Of a stretch of DNA of 24,541 nt, positions 7,283 to 14,563 are shown in pieces. This DNA is from Oscillibacter sp. (lineage in GTDB: Bacteria > Bacillota > Clostridia > Oscillospirales > Oscillospiraceae), in assembly GCA_003539495.1 (NCBI GenBank), contig DPPB01000042.1, forward strand, positions 67,234 to 91,774, in the 5' to 3' direction. The notes under the pieces were generated by a model that did no database searches, was not told the origin of the DNA, and saw nothing but the letters and a program-made list of their open reading frames with translations. Both the position numbers and the translations under genes were made by a program. Numbering within the stretch: position 1 is the stretch's first letter; each line of letters begins with the position of its first letter.

Positions 7283-7720
7283 TCAGTGCTGGAAGCTGTT
7301 TTCGTAAATATCAATAAAGCGTGTGACAAATTCCGCCTGCTCCTGGGCCTCGGCCGTGCCGCTGGTGGGCGCCCAGCCGTTCATGGCGTAGGGAGAATAG
7401 GTATAGGGGGTGAGGGGCAGCATATGCAGCTCCTTTTGAATGAGCCAGATGCCCTGGCCGTAGTGCGCGCGCAGGGCCCGGAGGGCCTTGGCGGGGTTTT
7501 TGAACACGGCCCAGCCGTTTTCATCCGCGGCGATGGCAAAGGCATCGCCCTTTTCCAGGAACTGCGCCGTGTCCACCTGGCCCCGGCAGTTGCCGCTGCC
7601 GACCACATACGCCTGGGTGGCGGGGTACTTCACGGGACGCCAGGTGGCGAAAATCGCTGCCAGCAGCACCACGATGGCGGCCACAAGGGCCCATTTCCAA
7701 TGCTTTTTCAGTGTTTTCAT
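7283..7720 (-). CDS. Membrane-anchored protein of unknown function
   Basis: 145 residues. A basic N-terminus (MKTLKKHWK) precedes one anchor helix (WALVAAIVVLLAAIFATW), then an exported domain of about 115 residues with NCRGQVDTAQFLEKGDAFAI and ENGWAVFKNPAKALRAL. The text after the anchor is rich in aromatic residues (PYTYSPYAMNGW). No family recognised. The frame is open to 8011, but ATG 7720 is chosen because AAAGGAG lies eight nt upstream and because repeat copy B ends just there. It may function with the neighbouring anchored protein at 5526-6143, which has the same anchor-plus-domain plan. Confidence 0.72.
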   Translation of the reverse strand: MKTLKKHWKWALVAAIVVLLAAIFATWRPVKYPATQAYVVGSGNCRGQVDTAQFLEKGDAFAIAADENGWAVFKNPAKALRALRAHYGQGIWLIQKELHMLPLTPYTYSPYAMNGWAPTSGTAEAQEQAEFVTRFIDIYENSFQH

Positions 7721-7731
7721 GGGTAAAGCTC

Positions 7732-7814
7732 CTTTCTGCATTGTGTGTTTGGTTAAGCGGCGGGGTGAGAGCCCTGCCGGGGCAAAGGCTTGGGAATGGG
7801 CGGGGCAGAGTCCC
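7732..7814. repeat. 83-bp direct repeat, copy B
   Basis: Second copy of the repeat at 6871-6953 (74 of 83 identical by hand). It ends at the ribosome binding site of the 7283-7720 gene. The far end holds an inverted repeat, GGGCGGG...CCCGCCC. Confidence 0.85.
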
Positions 7815-7832
7815 GCCCCTGCGCATAACAGG

Positions 7833-8039
7833 TCAGGAAGTGGTTTCGTTATTCTTGCGCTTCTTTTTAAAATAGGCTCGGAGCAGCTTGCAATACTCGA
7901 TGGCGGCCAGGAGGAGAAAAATGCCGATAAAAAAGTATTCCATAAAAAACCAGGCGTAAAAATGATCCAGAATACGGGCGCATTGCAAGGCCGTATAAAT
8001 ACCCGCGGCACAGAGGAGCAGCTTGTCGGCTAATCTCAT
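7833..8039 (-). CDS. Small membrane protein of unknown function
   Basis: 68 residues with two hydrophobic segments (ADKLLLCAAGIYTALQCA and WFFMEYFFIGIFLLLAAIEY) and a strongly basic tail (FKKKRKNNETTS). No family recognised. ATG 8039 follows AAAGGAGGTCCCT, close to an ideal ribosome binding site. It is the first gene of the run of small membrane-protein genes that ends near 5526. Confidence 0.78.
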   Translation of the reverse strand: MRLADKLLLCAAGIYTALQCARILDHFYAWFFMEYFFIGIFLLLAAIEYCKLLRAYFKKKRKNNETTS

Positions 8040-8080
8040 AGGGACCTCCTTTCATGTAACAATAGGTGTGTATATTTATT

Positions 8081-8113
8081 TAGGGTGACAGGACGGCAAG
8101 GCTCGTCACCCTA
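8081..8113. terminator. Hairpin after the secreted-protein gene (possible terminator)
   Basis: TAGGGTGAC (8081-8089) and GTCACCCTA (8105-8113) form a perfect 9-bp stem with a 15-nt loop. It lies 37 nt past the stop of the 8151-8846 gene. The minus-strand transcript has no U-tract after it, so termination there is doubtful; the T-rich flank is on the plus side. Confidence 0.4.
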
Positions 8114-8150
8114 TTATTTATTTCAAAACCATGATCGTTTGAAATCTTCG

Positions 8151-8846
8151 TTAATAACTGGCAGTTCTGCTGTATACAACCTTTTTGGGTGAATCTATTG
8201 TAGTCCCGACAGTAGCTCTATTCTTTGTATAATTGCCTGTACCCATTCCCCCGCCTGATCCAGAACCCAAATAAACATCATAGATATCATAGGTATACGT
8301 CACTTCGTCATATCCAATTCCAAGATAGAACGAAGCGCTATTGCCAGGCTCTCCCGCAGGGAAAGTAAATTTTTCTTCTGTTGTTACTGATACCGTCAAT
8401 TCATATTGGGCATTTGCCCCGAGCTTTGATGATATTGCCTTTCTAAAATCCACCGAGGCATCCGCTTTGAATCCAATTATTCCTGTATTTTTTACCGTTT
8501 TTGTTGTGGATTTTGTCTGTCCGCGGGCAACAGAAACAAGAAATACCCCGTTTTGAGCTGGCGTTATATCATATCTTTTGATTACATGCCTAACATATTT
8601 GTAATAGGAATAGAGGTAAGTGTCTCCGCCTGCACGGGTTATGGGTGTAACCAAATCAGGATCCACAAAAACATATTCATCCTGGTCTGTCATTTCTACA
8701 TCATAGGATTCATAGGTGGCAATGTCATCTGCATCGCTCAAAATAAGTGGGGTATCTTCCGCTTCCGTATCTGCGGCAAACACGGTCGTACACAGGGATA
8801 GCCACATGGCAAGCGCCAGCACCAAAGAGGTCATACGTTTTTTCAT
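8151..8846 (-). CDS. Secreted protein of unknown function
   Basis: 231 residues with a clear signal peptide (MKKRMTSLVLALAMWLSLC, cleavage probably after FAA). The mature part begins acidic (DTEAEDTPLILSDADD), then has Tyr-rich and Thr/Ser-rich stretches (TYLYSYYKYVRHVIKRYD, TKSTTKTVKNTG) and a Gly-rich segment (GSGSGGGMGTG). It looks beta-rich; I recognise no family. ATG 8846 follows GAAAGGATAG. The gene is visibly more AT-rich than its neighbours and uses AT-ending codons more, which hints at a different origin. It sits between the sigma/anti-sigma pair and the small membrane proteins, so it may be part of the sigma regulon, an inference only. Confidence 0.78.
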   Translation of the reverse strand: MKKRMTSLVLALAMWLSLCTTVFAADTEAEDTPLILSDADDIATYESYDVEMTDQDEYVFVDPDLVTPITRAGGDTYLYSYYKYVRHVIKRYDITPAQNGVFLVSVARGQTKSTTKTVKNTGIIGFKADASVDFRKAISSKLGANAQYELTVSVTTEEKFTFPAGEPGNSASFYLGIGYDEVTYTYDIYDVYLGSGSGGGMGTGNYTKNRATVGTTIDSPKKVVYSRTASY

Positions 8847-8899
8847 AATGTCTATCCTTTCTGTTCAAATTTTTTCTGTGTTTCTTCCTGGGGGGACGC

Positions 8900-9253
8900 T
8901 TACGGGCAGGTTTTGGTGATGGGGGGAAGCTTTGTGGTCTCGCCGTTGACCGTGCAGGAAACCTTCAGCGTGTAGGTCTGTCCTCTCCGCACGGTGTGGG
9001 TCTTGGACATTTTCAGCGTGTTTTTGTCTCTTCCCGTCCAAATCACCTCCGGAGCGTTTCCACACCACAGCTCCATGGTGGCGCTGATTGACGCGCCCAT
9101 TTTTGTGTAGCCGAACTCGCAAACCGCCTCTGTTCCGTCAAAGTCCAGCTTTGGCACATTCCGAGCCGCACGGGTCTGCACCGCGTTGGCTGGGACCACC
9201 AGCGCCACGGCCATGAAACAGGCCATAAGCGCCGCCGCAAATCTTCTTTTCAT
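8900..9253 (-). CDS. Small secreted protein of unknown function
   Basis: 117 residues. The signal peptide (MKRRFAAALMACFMAVALV, cleavage near ANA) precedes a mature domain of about 90 residues with alternating hydrophobic strands (ASISATMELWCG, TYTLKVSCTVNGET) and four cysteines (residues in CEFG, LWCG, VSCT, KTCP) that could form two disulfides. The layout resembles a small Ig-like or beta-sandwich domain, but I cannot name a family. The frame is open to 9370, but ATG 9253 follows AAAGGAGGTGG and gives a proper signal peptide. It lies 88 nt downstream of the DUF4367 gene, so co-transcription is possible. Confidence 0.75.
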   Translation of the reverse strand: MKRRFAAALMACFMAVALVVPANAVQTRAARNVPKLDFDGTEAVCEFGYTKMGASISATMELWCGNAPEVIWTGRDKNTLKMSKTHTVRRGQTYTLKVSCTVNGETTKLPPITKTCP

Positions 9254-9341
9254 CCTTTCCACCTCCTTTCTCTCCGTTTTTTTGCGGGTCTGCATATATA
9301 ACGGAAAAGGAGCCTTAATTTGGACACTTACCATGAAATTT

Positions 9342-10052
9342 TTAGTTTTTTGTCGTTTTGTCCAAAACAATATGCTCAGCTATGTTGAAAATGCTGTCTC
9401 TGTCTATGTTGCCCGCAATTCCAAACATGATATTGGCCTCCTCATCCAGAATGACCAGCACATTGCCGTCCCGGTCATCGGGCATTTGGTAGAAGTCTGC
9501 AGGACAGCCGTTGACCTCCGTATGGATGATGGTGCAGCCCTCCTCGGGCGTCACCACTGGAATTGAACTGTCATCCATGTAGCTATAATCAATTGAAAAG
9601 CCTTGTTCCGTTTCATTGTTGTAATAAAATGCGAAATACGAAAATTTATCGTAACGGTACTTCTCTTGCTCCATCCCCTCCGGGATCCATGTCGGCCGGT
9701 ACAGGGGCAGAGGGGCTTGCGTCTGCTCCTTATAAAAACGATAAATTATCCTGTTTTCCTGCTTTTCACGCACCCACTGCATGATGCCGGCTCTCGCCTG
9801 GGGGCTGACGGCCATGATCGCGCCAAGGGTCAAGGACGCGGTGAGCAGGATGGCGGCGGCATAACGCCCAGCGATGCGCCCGGCCTTTTTCCAGCTGTAT
9901 CTGCGGCGCAGCCTTTCTATTTTCTTCAGGAACAGCTCCGAAAACACATGTTGGCAGGCCGACGGGGCGGGGAGGGACGAGAGCAGAGACTCCGCCGTCT
10001 GCGTCGCCGCGGCCTGCAGCGCCGCGTCATCAAAAAACGGTTGCTTTCCCAT
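9342..10052 (-). CDS. DUF4367-containing membrane protein, probable anti-sigma factor
   Basis: 236 residues. A cytoplasmic N-terminal part with a basic helix (SELFLKKIERLRRRYSWKK) is followed by one membrane helix (about 61-83, AGRYAAAILLTASLTLGAIM) and an extracellular domain beginning YRPTWIPEGMEQEKY, the DUF4367 signature. This arrangement beside an ECF sigma gene is the usual anti-sigma layout: the N-terminus holds the sigma factor and the outer domain senses a signal. ATG 10052 is preferred over ATG 10061 because AGGAGG directly abuts 10061 but is 9 nt from 10052. The start lies inside the end of the sigma gene (23-nt overlap), so the two are translationally linked. The signal is unknown. 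Confidence 0.82.
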   Translation of the reverse strand: MGKQPFFDDAALQAAATQTAESLLSSLPAPSACQHVFSELFLKKIERLRRRYSWKKAGRIAGRYAAAILLTASLTLGAIMAVSPQARAGIMQWVREKQENRIIYRFYKEQTQAPLPLYRPTWIPEGMEQEKYRYDKFSYFAFYYNNETEQGFSIDYSYMDDSSIPVVTPEEGCTIIHTEVNGCPADFYQMPDDRDGNVLVILDEEANIMFGIAGNIDRDSIFNIAEHIVLDKTTKN

Positions 10053-10566
10053 GGGGCTCATCCTCCTGTTCTAAAATTTTGCGCAGAGCCGCCTTGGCCC
10101 GGGTGAGCAGCTTCTGCACCGCGCCGGGCTTTCTGCCCAGCATGGGGGCGATCTCCCGGACGGTATAGCCGTGATAATACCGCAGGAGCAGCACCTCCCG
10201 ATAGGCCGCCGGCAGCCGGGACATGGCATCCGACAGGCCGCCATCCCCCGGGAGGGGCAGCTCCACGCCCCGGGTGCTCTCCTCAAACGCCTCCGGACTG
10301 AGCCGGGAACGGCTGCGGAGTATGTCGATGGCTTTGCGCTCTGTTATGATAACGACGTAGGAGCGGGTTTTTGGACACCTGACTTCAGATATTTTTTTTA
10401 AATTTTCTATTATGGACACAAATGCCTGGTGGACCGCATCCTCTGCGTCCGCCTCCCCGGGCAAAATGCGCTGGGCTATGTAGAACATGAGTCCCCGATA
10501 GAGGGTATAGATCTGTTCAAACTTGTCCTTCTCCGAGGGGGATGGGAGCATCTGCAGATAAAGCAT
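10030..10566 (-). CDS. ECF-type RNA polymerase sigma factor
   Basis: 178 residues, the usual ECF length with only regions 2 and 4. Region 2 spans roughly residues 15-90 (FEQIYTLYRGLMFYIAQRIL, AEDAVHQAFVSIIENL, TRSYVVIITERKAIDILRS). Region 4 spans about 110-165 (RLPAAYREVLLLRYYHGYT, VREIAPMLGRKPGAVQKLLT). It directs RNA polymerase to a small regulon. The start is ATG 10566 or the adjoining GTG 10569; GGCGGTGAT lies upstream of both. The DUF4367 gene overlaps its 3' end. The ribosome binding site is inside an inverted repeat (10579-10609). The target promoters are unknown; the secreted and lipoprotein neighbours are candidates. Confidence 0.9.
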   Translation of the reverse strand: MLYLQMLPSPSEKDKFEQIYTLYRGLMFYIAQRILPGEADAEDAVHQAFVSIIENLKKISEVRCPKTRSYVVIITERKAIDILRSRSRLSPEAFEESTRGVELPLPGDGGLSDAMSRLPAAYREVLLLRYYHGYTVREIAPMLGRKPGAVQKLLTRAKAALRKILEQEDEPHGKATVF

Positions 10567-10578
10567 CACAAAATATCA

Positions 10579-10609
10579 CCGCCTGTGTAAATCAGTATAA
10601 CACAGGCGG
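10579..10609 (-). promoter_or_regulatory. Inverted repeat covering the sigma-factor ribosome binding site
   Basis: CCGCCTGTGT (10579-10588) and ACACAGGCGG (10600-10609) are perfect 10-bp arms with an 11-nt loop. In the minus-strand transcript the hairpin contains the GGCGG part of the putative ribosome binding site of the sigma gene. The loop also contains a TATACT hexamer, so a promoter or operator role is an alternative to translational control. Confidence 0.55.
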
Positions 10610-10856
10610 CGGAAAGAGGAAATAGTTTTCCACTATTTGCAGTATATTTGTATGTTTTTTGCGCGCAAGGCCGCATTTTTTGTCATTTTCGGATAGTGTA
10701 TGCCGCAAAAGCTGCCCTGAAGGCGGGCAGCGCAGGGGCTGCGGCACATTCCGGGCAGCCACCCCCGCTGCTGCGGAGCGGCGATAATGCCGCTGTATGG
10801 CAGGCCGCACTCTGCCGGCAGGGACGGCAAATACTAACCACTGGTGAATGGAAAGG

Positions 10857-10886
10857 TGAAACCTCCCGGTGTACAATGCTTATAAT
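10857..10886 (+). promoter_or_regulatory. Candidate promoter for the lipoprotein gene
   Basis: A perfect TATAAT (10881-10886) lies 18 nt after TGAAAC (10857-10862), giving a leader of about 100 nt. TGAAAC is also the -35 typical of some ECF sigma factors, but no CGT-type ECF -10 is seen at the right distance, so a sigma-A reading is preferred. Confidence 0.45.
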
Positions 10887-10991
10887 GCAGAGCCTTCTCA
10901 TCATTTGAGGACGGTAAGACGCGGCTAAGAGATATGGCGCGCCTTCCCCCACGATGGGGCGGCAGGAATCTGAAGGTAAGGAGATATTGTT

Positions 10992-11741
10992 ATGAAATAC
11001 GGTAAAATTTTGACAGCGTTCATGCTGGCTCTGGCCATGTGCCTGGGACTAACCGCCTGTGGCGGCGATAATGGCGGCGACAGCAACGACAACAATGATT
11101 CCATCCAAACGCCCCCGCCCGTCATTGAAGGCGCCGCCTATGACAGCGCCGCTGATGCCTCCCCCTATGGCGAGTATTACGGCCTTTGGGAGGGTTCGAG
11201 CGGCGCCAAGTGTGATACCCTTGCGGTCAGCGCCACAGATGGCGGCATGTACTTCACCTTCTACAAGGACGGCGAGATCATGGCCAGCGGCTGCGCCCAG
11301 GTCATTGAGGAATACGACCAGCTGTACTTTTTTAATGAGCACGATGGCTGCGCCTATTTGGCCCGGGGCGGCGCCGCCGAGCTGGCCATCGAATCCTTGG
11401 GTACCTACGCCATAAGCGGCTCCGGCAGCAACGGCGCAGACGAAGCCTTCGCCGACATCGCCGATGTGTGGTACCTGGATGGTGAGAAGGACGGCCTCAG
11501 CTGCATCGTCATCCTGTCCGATGGCCAGTGGGGCCTGGGGGAGCGCACTCAGGCCGGGGAGGACTTTGTCACCGTGGACCGCGGCCAGCTGGAGCAGGAT
11601 CCGGACGACGCGGACCAGTATTACGCCCGCTCCAGCGCCTTTGATGACGTCACCTATGATATGCACACCACCGCTGAAAAGGATCTCCTCTGGTGGGGCG
11701 GGGAAAATGACACCTACCTGCGCCAGGCGGACAGCCAGTAA
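10992..11741 (+). CDS. Lipoprotein of unknown function
   Basis: 249 residues. The lipoprotein signal (MKYGKILTAFMLALAMCLG with lipobox LTAC) places it outside the membrane, anchored at Cys22. A low-complexity acidic/Asn linker (GGDNGGDSNDNNDS) is followed by a beta-rich domain with two similar-looking parts, each with an aromatic-acidic pattern (YGEYYGLWEGSSGAKCD, and ADVWYLDGEKDGLSCIVIL); this could be an internal duplication. No family recognised. ATG 10992 follows AAGGAGATATTGTT. It is transcribed away from the sigma factor, with its own promoter and a strong terminator. Membership of the sigma regulon is possible because of position only. Confidence 0.82.
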   Translation: MKYGKILTAFMLALAMCLGLTACGGDNGGDSNDNNDSIQTPPPVIEGAAYDSAADASPYGEYYGLWEGSSGAKCDTLAVSATDGGMYFTFYKDGEIMASGCAQVIEEYDQLYFFNEHDGCAYLARGGAAELAIESLGTYAISGSGSNGADEAFADIADVWYLDGEKDGLSCIVILSDGQWGLGERTQAGEDFVTVDRGQLEQDPDDADQYYARSSAFDDVTYDMHTTAEKDLLWWGGENDTYLRQADSQ

Positions 11742-11780
11742 GCGGGCATTGCCCCCATGTGTCCATGCCGATTAGATATA

Positions 11781-11822
11781 AAAGCTCCGCTCCTTCGCCT
11801 GGCGGCGAAGGAGCGGAGCTTT
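11781..11822. terminator. Strong bidirectional terminator
   Basis: Two perfect 19-nt arms (11781-11799 and 11804-11822, containing GCTCCGCTCCTTCGCC and its complement) enclose a TGGC loop, with T-rich flanks on both strands. It separates the convergent lipoprotein and BTAD regulator genes. Confidence 0.9.
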
Positions 11823-11867
11823 TATCTTATTTTGCGGCAAATCCACATGGCCTACACAGAATTTCTA

Positions 11868-12983
11868 TTACAGGATCACCAGCTTGTGGCTGCATTTCTT
11901 CTGCAGAACCTCTGCCACATCCCGGCTTAGCGCATCCAAGGGGGCGCCGTTCAGGGAGCGAATCTCCAGCCTGCAGGCCTGTTTTCCCGTGCAGAGGCCG
12001 GTTATCAGGTCTATAAAAGCCTCCGCTACGCGCACCATGGGTACGCATGTCGGCGTCTGCGCAGGCAGGATAGGCTGCAAATAGGCCAGGTCCGAGAGCT
12101 GGCGCTGTGTCAGATGGTCGCTCCAGGTGATCTGATTGCTTTGGCAAAGCGCCTTCAGCACCTGGGACATCCAGCCGCCGGGGAGGGACGGAATGGTGCA
12201 GACCTCCAAATGCAGCACATTTTCCTCCACATCCCTGGTTTTCTGCAAGCGGAACTGCTTGCTCAGCTCCTGCAGCTCCGGAGAGGGCTCGGCCCCCACA
12301 TCCCGCAGCAGCCGGCTATAGAACATCTGATAGTACTGCACGGCATCCCGCCAGGCGCTCCGCCGGATCAGTATCTCCAAACGGATTTTTGCAATATCCT
12401 CGTTATAGGGGTCGATCTCCTCGCAGGCGGACATAAACTGCAGGCAATCATCATCCAGTGCGTTTTCATAGGTCAGCCGGATCAAGCGGTGATAGACCAC
12501 CAGCTTTCGGTTTTCCAAATAATACCGGCGCTGGATGATATACTCCAAAAAGTTCTCGCAATTGTGCAGGCTGCAGTTTTCAAAAAAGTCGCCCCGGAAC
12601 AGGGATAGCAGATGCTTCAGCTCTGCGATGGAGTTGATATCCTCGAGAGCGGCCTGCTCGATCTCAGATATATCGCACAGGAAGCTAAAGTTGGGATTGA
12701 CTTTGATATCATCCTTGGACACCAGCAGAAGCGACTCACCATCCGCCTGCACGAGGGCCTTTTTGATCTGCCAAAGGTTGAAGCGCAGGTTGTATTTGGC
12801 GGCATCATCGCTGCTTTCGCTCCAAAGATAGCTGATGATGTCGCTGCGGCGCATTTGCCGGGTCGCCCTCATCAGGACCAGGGCGATGATAGCGGCAGCC
12901 TTGCTGCTGATCTGATCGCTGACATCCGTACCGTCCAGCAAAAATCGGGGCCCGCCCATAAACGTAATATACAACATACTCAT
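11868..12983 (-). CDS. BTAD/SARP-like transcriptional regulator
   Basis: 371 residues. The N-terminal part (about 1-100; LYITFMGGPRFLLDG, SSKAAAIIALVLM, RSDIISYLW) is an OmpR-like winged-helix DNA-binding domain of the kind found before BTAD domains. Residues about 110-260 match the BTAD helical-repeat domain (LFRGDFFENC, RRYYLENRKLVVYHRLIRL, CEEIDPYNEDIAKIRLEILI, WRDAVQYYQMFYSRLLRDVG, EPSPELQEL). The last 110 residues are unassigned and could be a sensing or partner-binding domain. Its ATG overlaps the TGA of the upstream amidohydrolase gene (ATGA), indicating coupled translation. It most likely regulates the seven-gene cluster; there is no phosphoacceptor domain, so the signal is probably a ligand or protein partner. 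Confidence 0.82.
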   Translation of the reverse strand: MSMLYITFMGGPRFLLDGTDVSDQISSKAAAIIALVLMRATRQMRRSDIISYLWSESSDDAAKYNLRFNLWQIKKALVQADGESLLLVSKDDIKVNPNFSFLCDISEIEQAALEDINSIAELKHLLSLFRGDFFENCSLHNCENFLEYIIQRRYYLENRKLVVYHRLIRLTYENALDDDCLQFMSACEEIDPYNEDIAKIRLEILIRRSAWRDAVQYYQMFYSRLLRDVGAEPSPELQELSKQFRLQKTRDVEENVLHLEVCTIPSLPGGWMSQVLKALCQSNQITWSDHLTQRQLSDLAYLQPILPAQTPTCVPMVRVAEAFIDLITGLCTGKQACRLEIRSLNGAPLDALSRDVAEVLQKKCSHKLVIL

Positions 12984-14524
12984 ACATTCCGGTCAAATAC
13001 GACCCGCCCGTCTTTGATGGTCATATCCACTTGAACGTCCTTCAGCTGCTGCAGATCCATCTGCGTTATATCCCGGTCCAGGATCACAATATCGGCGTCC
13101 TTCCCCTCCCGGAGGCTCCCCTTTTTCTTTTCCAAAAAGAGGGCATAGGCCCCAAGGCTTGTATACATCTCCAGTGCCTCCTGCAGCGTTACGCTATTGG
13201 CGGCAACGGGATGGTTGACGGCGTAGTGGATGCCCTGGAAGGGATTGGGGTTGGTGATGGGTGGATCCGAGCCGCCGCAGATGGTAATGCCGCTGTCGAT
13301 AATCCGGCGAAATTGGTTGGTAGTGCCGTAACGATCGCCCAGGCGCTGCTGATACATACCGCCAGGATAGCCCCACAGCCCCTCATAGGCGGGCTGCATG
13401 CACAAAATGACGCCCAGGCGGGCAGCCCGCTGCATCTGGGAGGGTGTTATAAGCTCCGCATGCTCAATGCGGTGGCGCATGGAGCGCACGTCATAGTGTT
13501 TCGCGGCGGCCTCCAGCGCCTGGAGCACGGTCTCGATGGCGGCGTCGCCAATGGCGTCAAAGCCAATCTGCAGATTGTTCTGGCAGCACTCCATGGTAAA
13601 ATGTGTCAGCGCATCCTGGGTCATATAGATCCACCCCTTCCGATGGGGCGCATCGGCATAGTCAAAGGAAAGGGCCGCTGTCCGGCCGCCCATGGTGCCA
13701 TCGATATACAGGGCGCCGCCGATATGCTTGAGGCCGTGCTGCAGGGCACGCTTATACTCGGTGGTCTGATAGAAAATCTCTATGCTCAGAGGATAGCGGT
13801 CCTTATAGTGCACCAAGAACTCACTGGTGCGCAGAGGGCTCTGCTCTGCCTTGGCGCCCCGGCACTCCATGGCGGCCACGGTGGTAAGGCCATGGGAAAA
13901 GGCTATGCCCACCGTGCGGGCGGCAGCGGAATCAAATTCATCATAGGAATAGGCGTCCAGCACGTTGCTCTCCAGCCGGTTTTCCGCCTGATTGCTGAAG
14001 ATACCTGTGGGAATGCCGCTGTCATCCATATGGATGCCCGGCAGGGTAAAGGGAATCTTATTATACAGGATGCCCACGGTATTGAGAATAATGGTGTGAT
14101 GGTCTAAGGAGAAGATCAGAACCGGCTTATCGGCGCAGTAATGGTCCAGGACCTTGCGGTCCGGAAGGGCCTTTTCCTCCAGGCGGCTGCTGTCCAGCCG
14201 GCAGGCAGTGACAACGCTGCGGCTGGCCGCCTCACGCCGGATAATCTGACCGATCTCGTCATAATTGCGCACATGGGACAGATCTACATACCCGCACTCC
14301 AAGCCGGTACGCACCACCTGAAAGTGGTTATCAATAAACCCCGGCAATACCGTCCGGCCCCCGGCATCAATGATCTGCACGGTGCCGGAGATATACTCCG
14401 GGTCGCACTTTCCCACGCCCAGGTGGGCAATCTTGCCGCCCTGGGTCAAAAGCCAATCGGCGCGCACATCTCCATCCATACAGAGGATCTTCCCGTTTTT
14501 GATGAGCAGGTCTCGTTGATCCAT
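12980..14524 (-). CDS. YtcJ-type amidohydrolase with a degenerate metal site
   Basis: 514 residues, full length for the Amidohydro_3 (YtcJ) family. The family order is present: LLIKNGKILCMDG, GRTVLPGFIDNH, ALYIDGTMGGRTAAL, FDAIGDAAI, HRIEHAEL (His355), GGSDPPI (Asp420) and a C-terminal beta domain (GKDADIVILDRDI). Three expected metal-ligand positions differ: HxH is HFQ (67-69), the conserved Lys four residues before DG is Ala271, and HxIGD is DAIGD (Asp323). The paralogue at 17516-19138 keeps all three. Ordinary amide hydrolysis is therefore doubtful. ATG 14524 is chosen (GGGAG eight nt upstream) over ATG 14539. Its coupling to the regulator gene makes a regulatory role attractive but unproven. 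Confidence 0.85.
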   Translation of the reverse strand: MDQRDLLIKNGKILCMDGDVRADWLLTQGGKIAHLGVGKCDPEYISGTVQIIDAGGRTVLPGFIDNHFQVVRTGLECGYVDLSHVRNYDEIGQIIRREAASRSVVTACRLDSSRLEEKALPDRKVLDHYCADKPVLIFSLDHHTIILNTVGILYNKIPFTLPGIHMDDSGIPTGIFSNQAENRLESNVLDAYSYDEFDSAAARTVGIAFSHGLTTVAAMECRGAKAEQSPLRTSEFLVHYKDRYPLSIEIFYQTTEYKRALQHGLKHIGGALYIDGTMGGRTAALSFDYADAPHRKGWIYMTQDALTHFTMECCQNNLQIGFDAIGDAAIETVLQALEAAAKHYDVRSMRHRIEHAELITPSQMQRAARLGVILCMQPAYEGLWGYPGGMYQQRLGDRYGTTNQFRRIIDSGITICGGSDPPITNPNPFQGIHYAVNHPVAANSVTLQEALEMYTSLGAYALFLEKKKGSLREGKDADIVILDRDITQMDLQQLKDVQVDMTIKDGRVVFDRNV

Positions 14525-14563
14525 GGCATTTGCTCCCATCCTACAGTGTTCTTTACAGAAAGA

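Larger units (their letters stand above)
10570..10991. other. Divergent intergenic region between the sigma factor and lipoprotein genes
   Basis: About 420 nt with no convincing gene; the short frames here have no ribosome binding sites or recognisable protein. It holds two inverted repeats near the sigma start (10579-10609 and AAATAGT/ACTATTT at about 10620-10638), a 7-bp GC hairpin (GCTGCCC/GGGCAGC, 10711-10731), and the lipoprotein promoter at its right side. Confidence 0.6.

Noticed and set aside
6747..7826. Upstream peptides sharing LPRPFPSLC and NQTHN before two genes, as possible conserved leader peptides
   Set aside because: They are translations of the 83-bp repeat. Of the nine nucleotide differences several change amino acids (Ser/Pro, Ser/Arg, Pro/Leu, Ile/Leu, Thr/Ala), so there is no sign of selection for the peptide.
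13031..14107. Plus-strand open frame opposite the second amidohydrolase
   Set aside because: Shadow of the real gene; no family resemblance.
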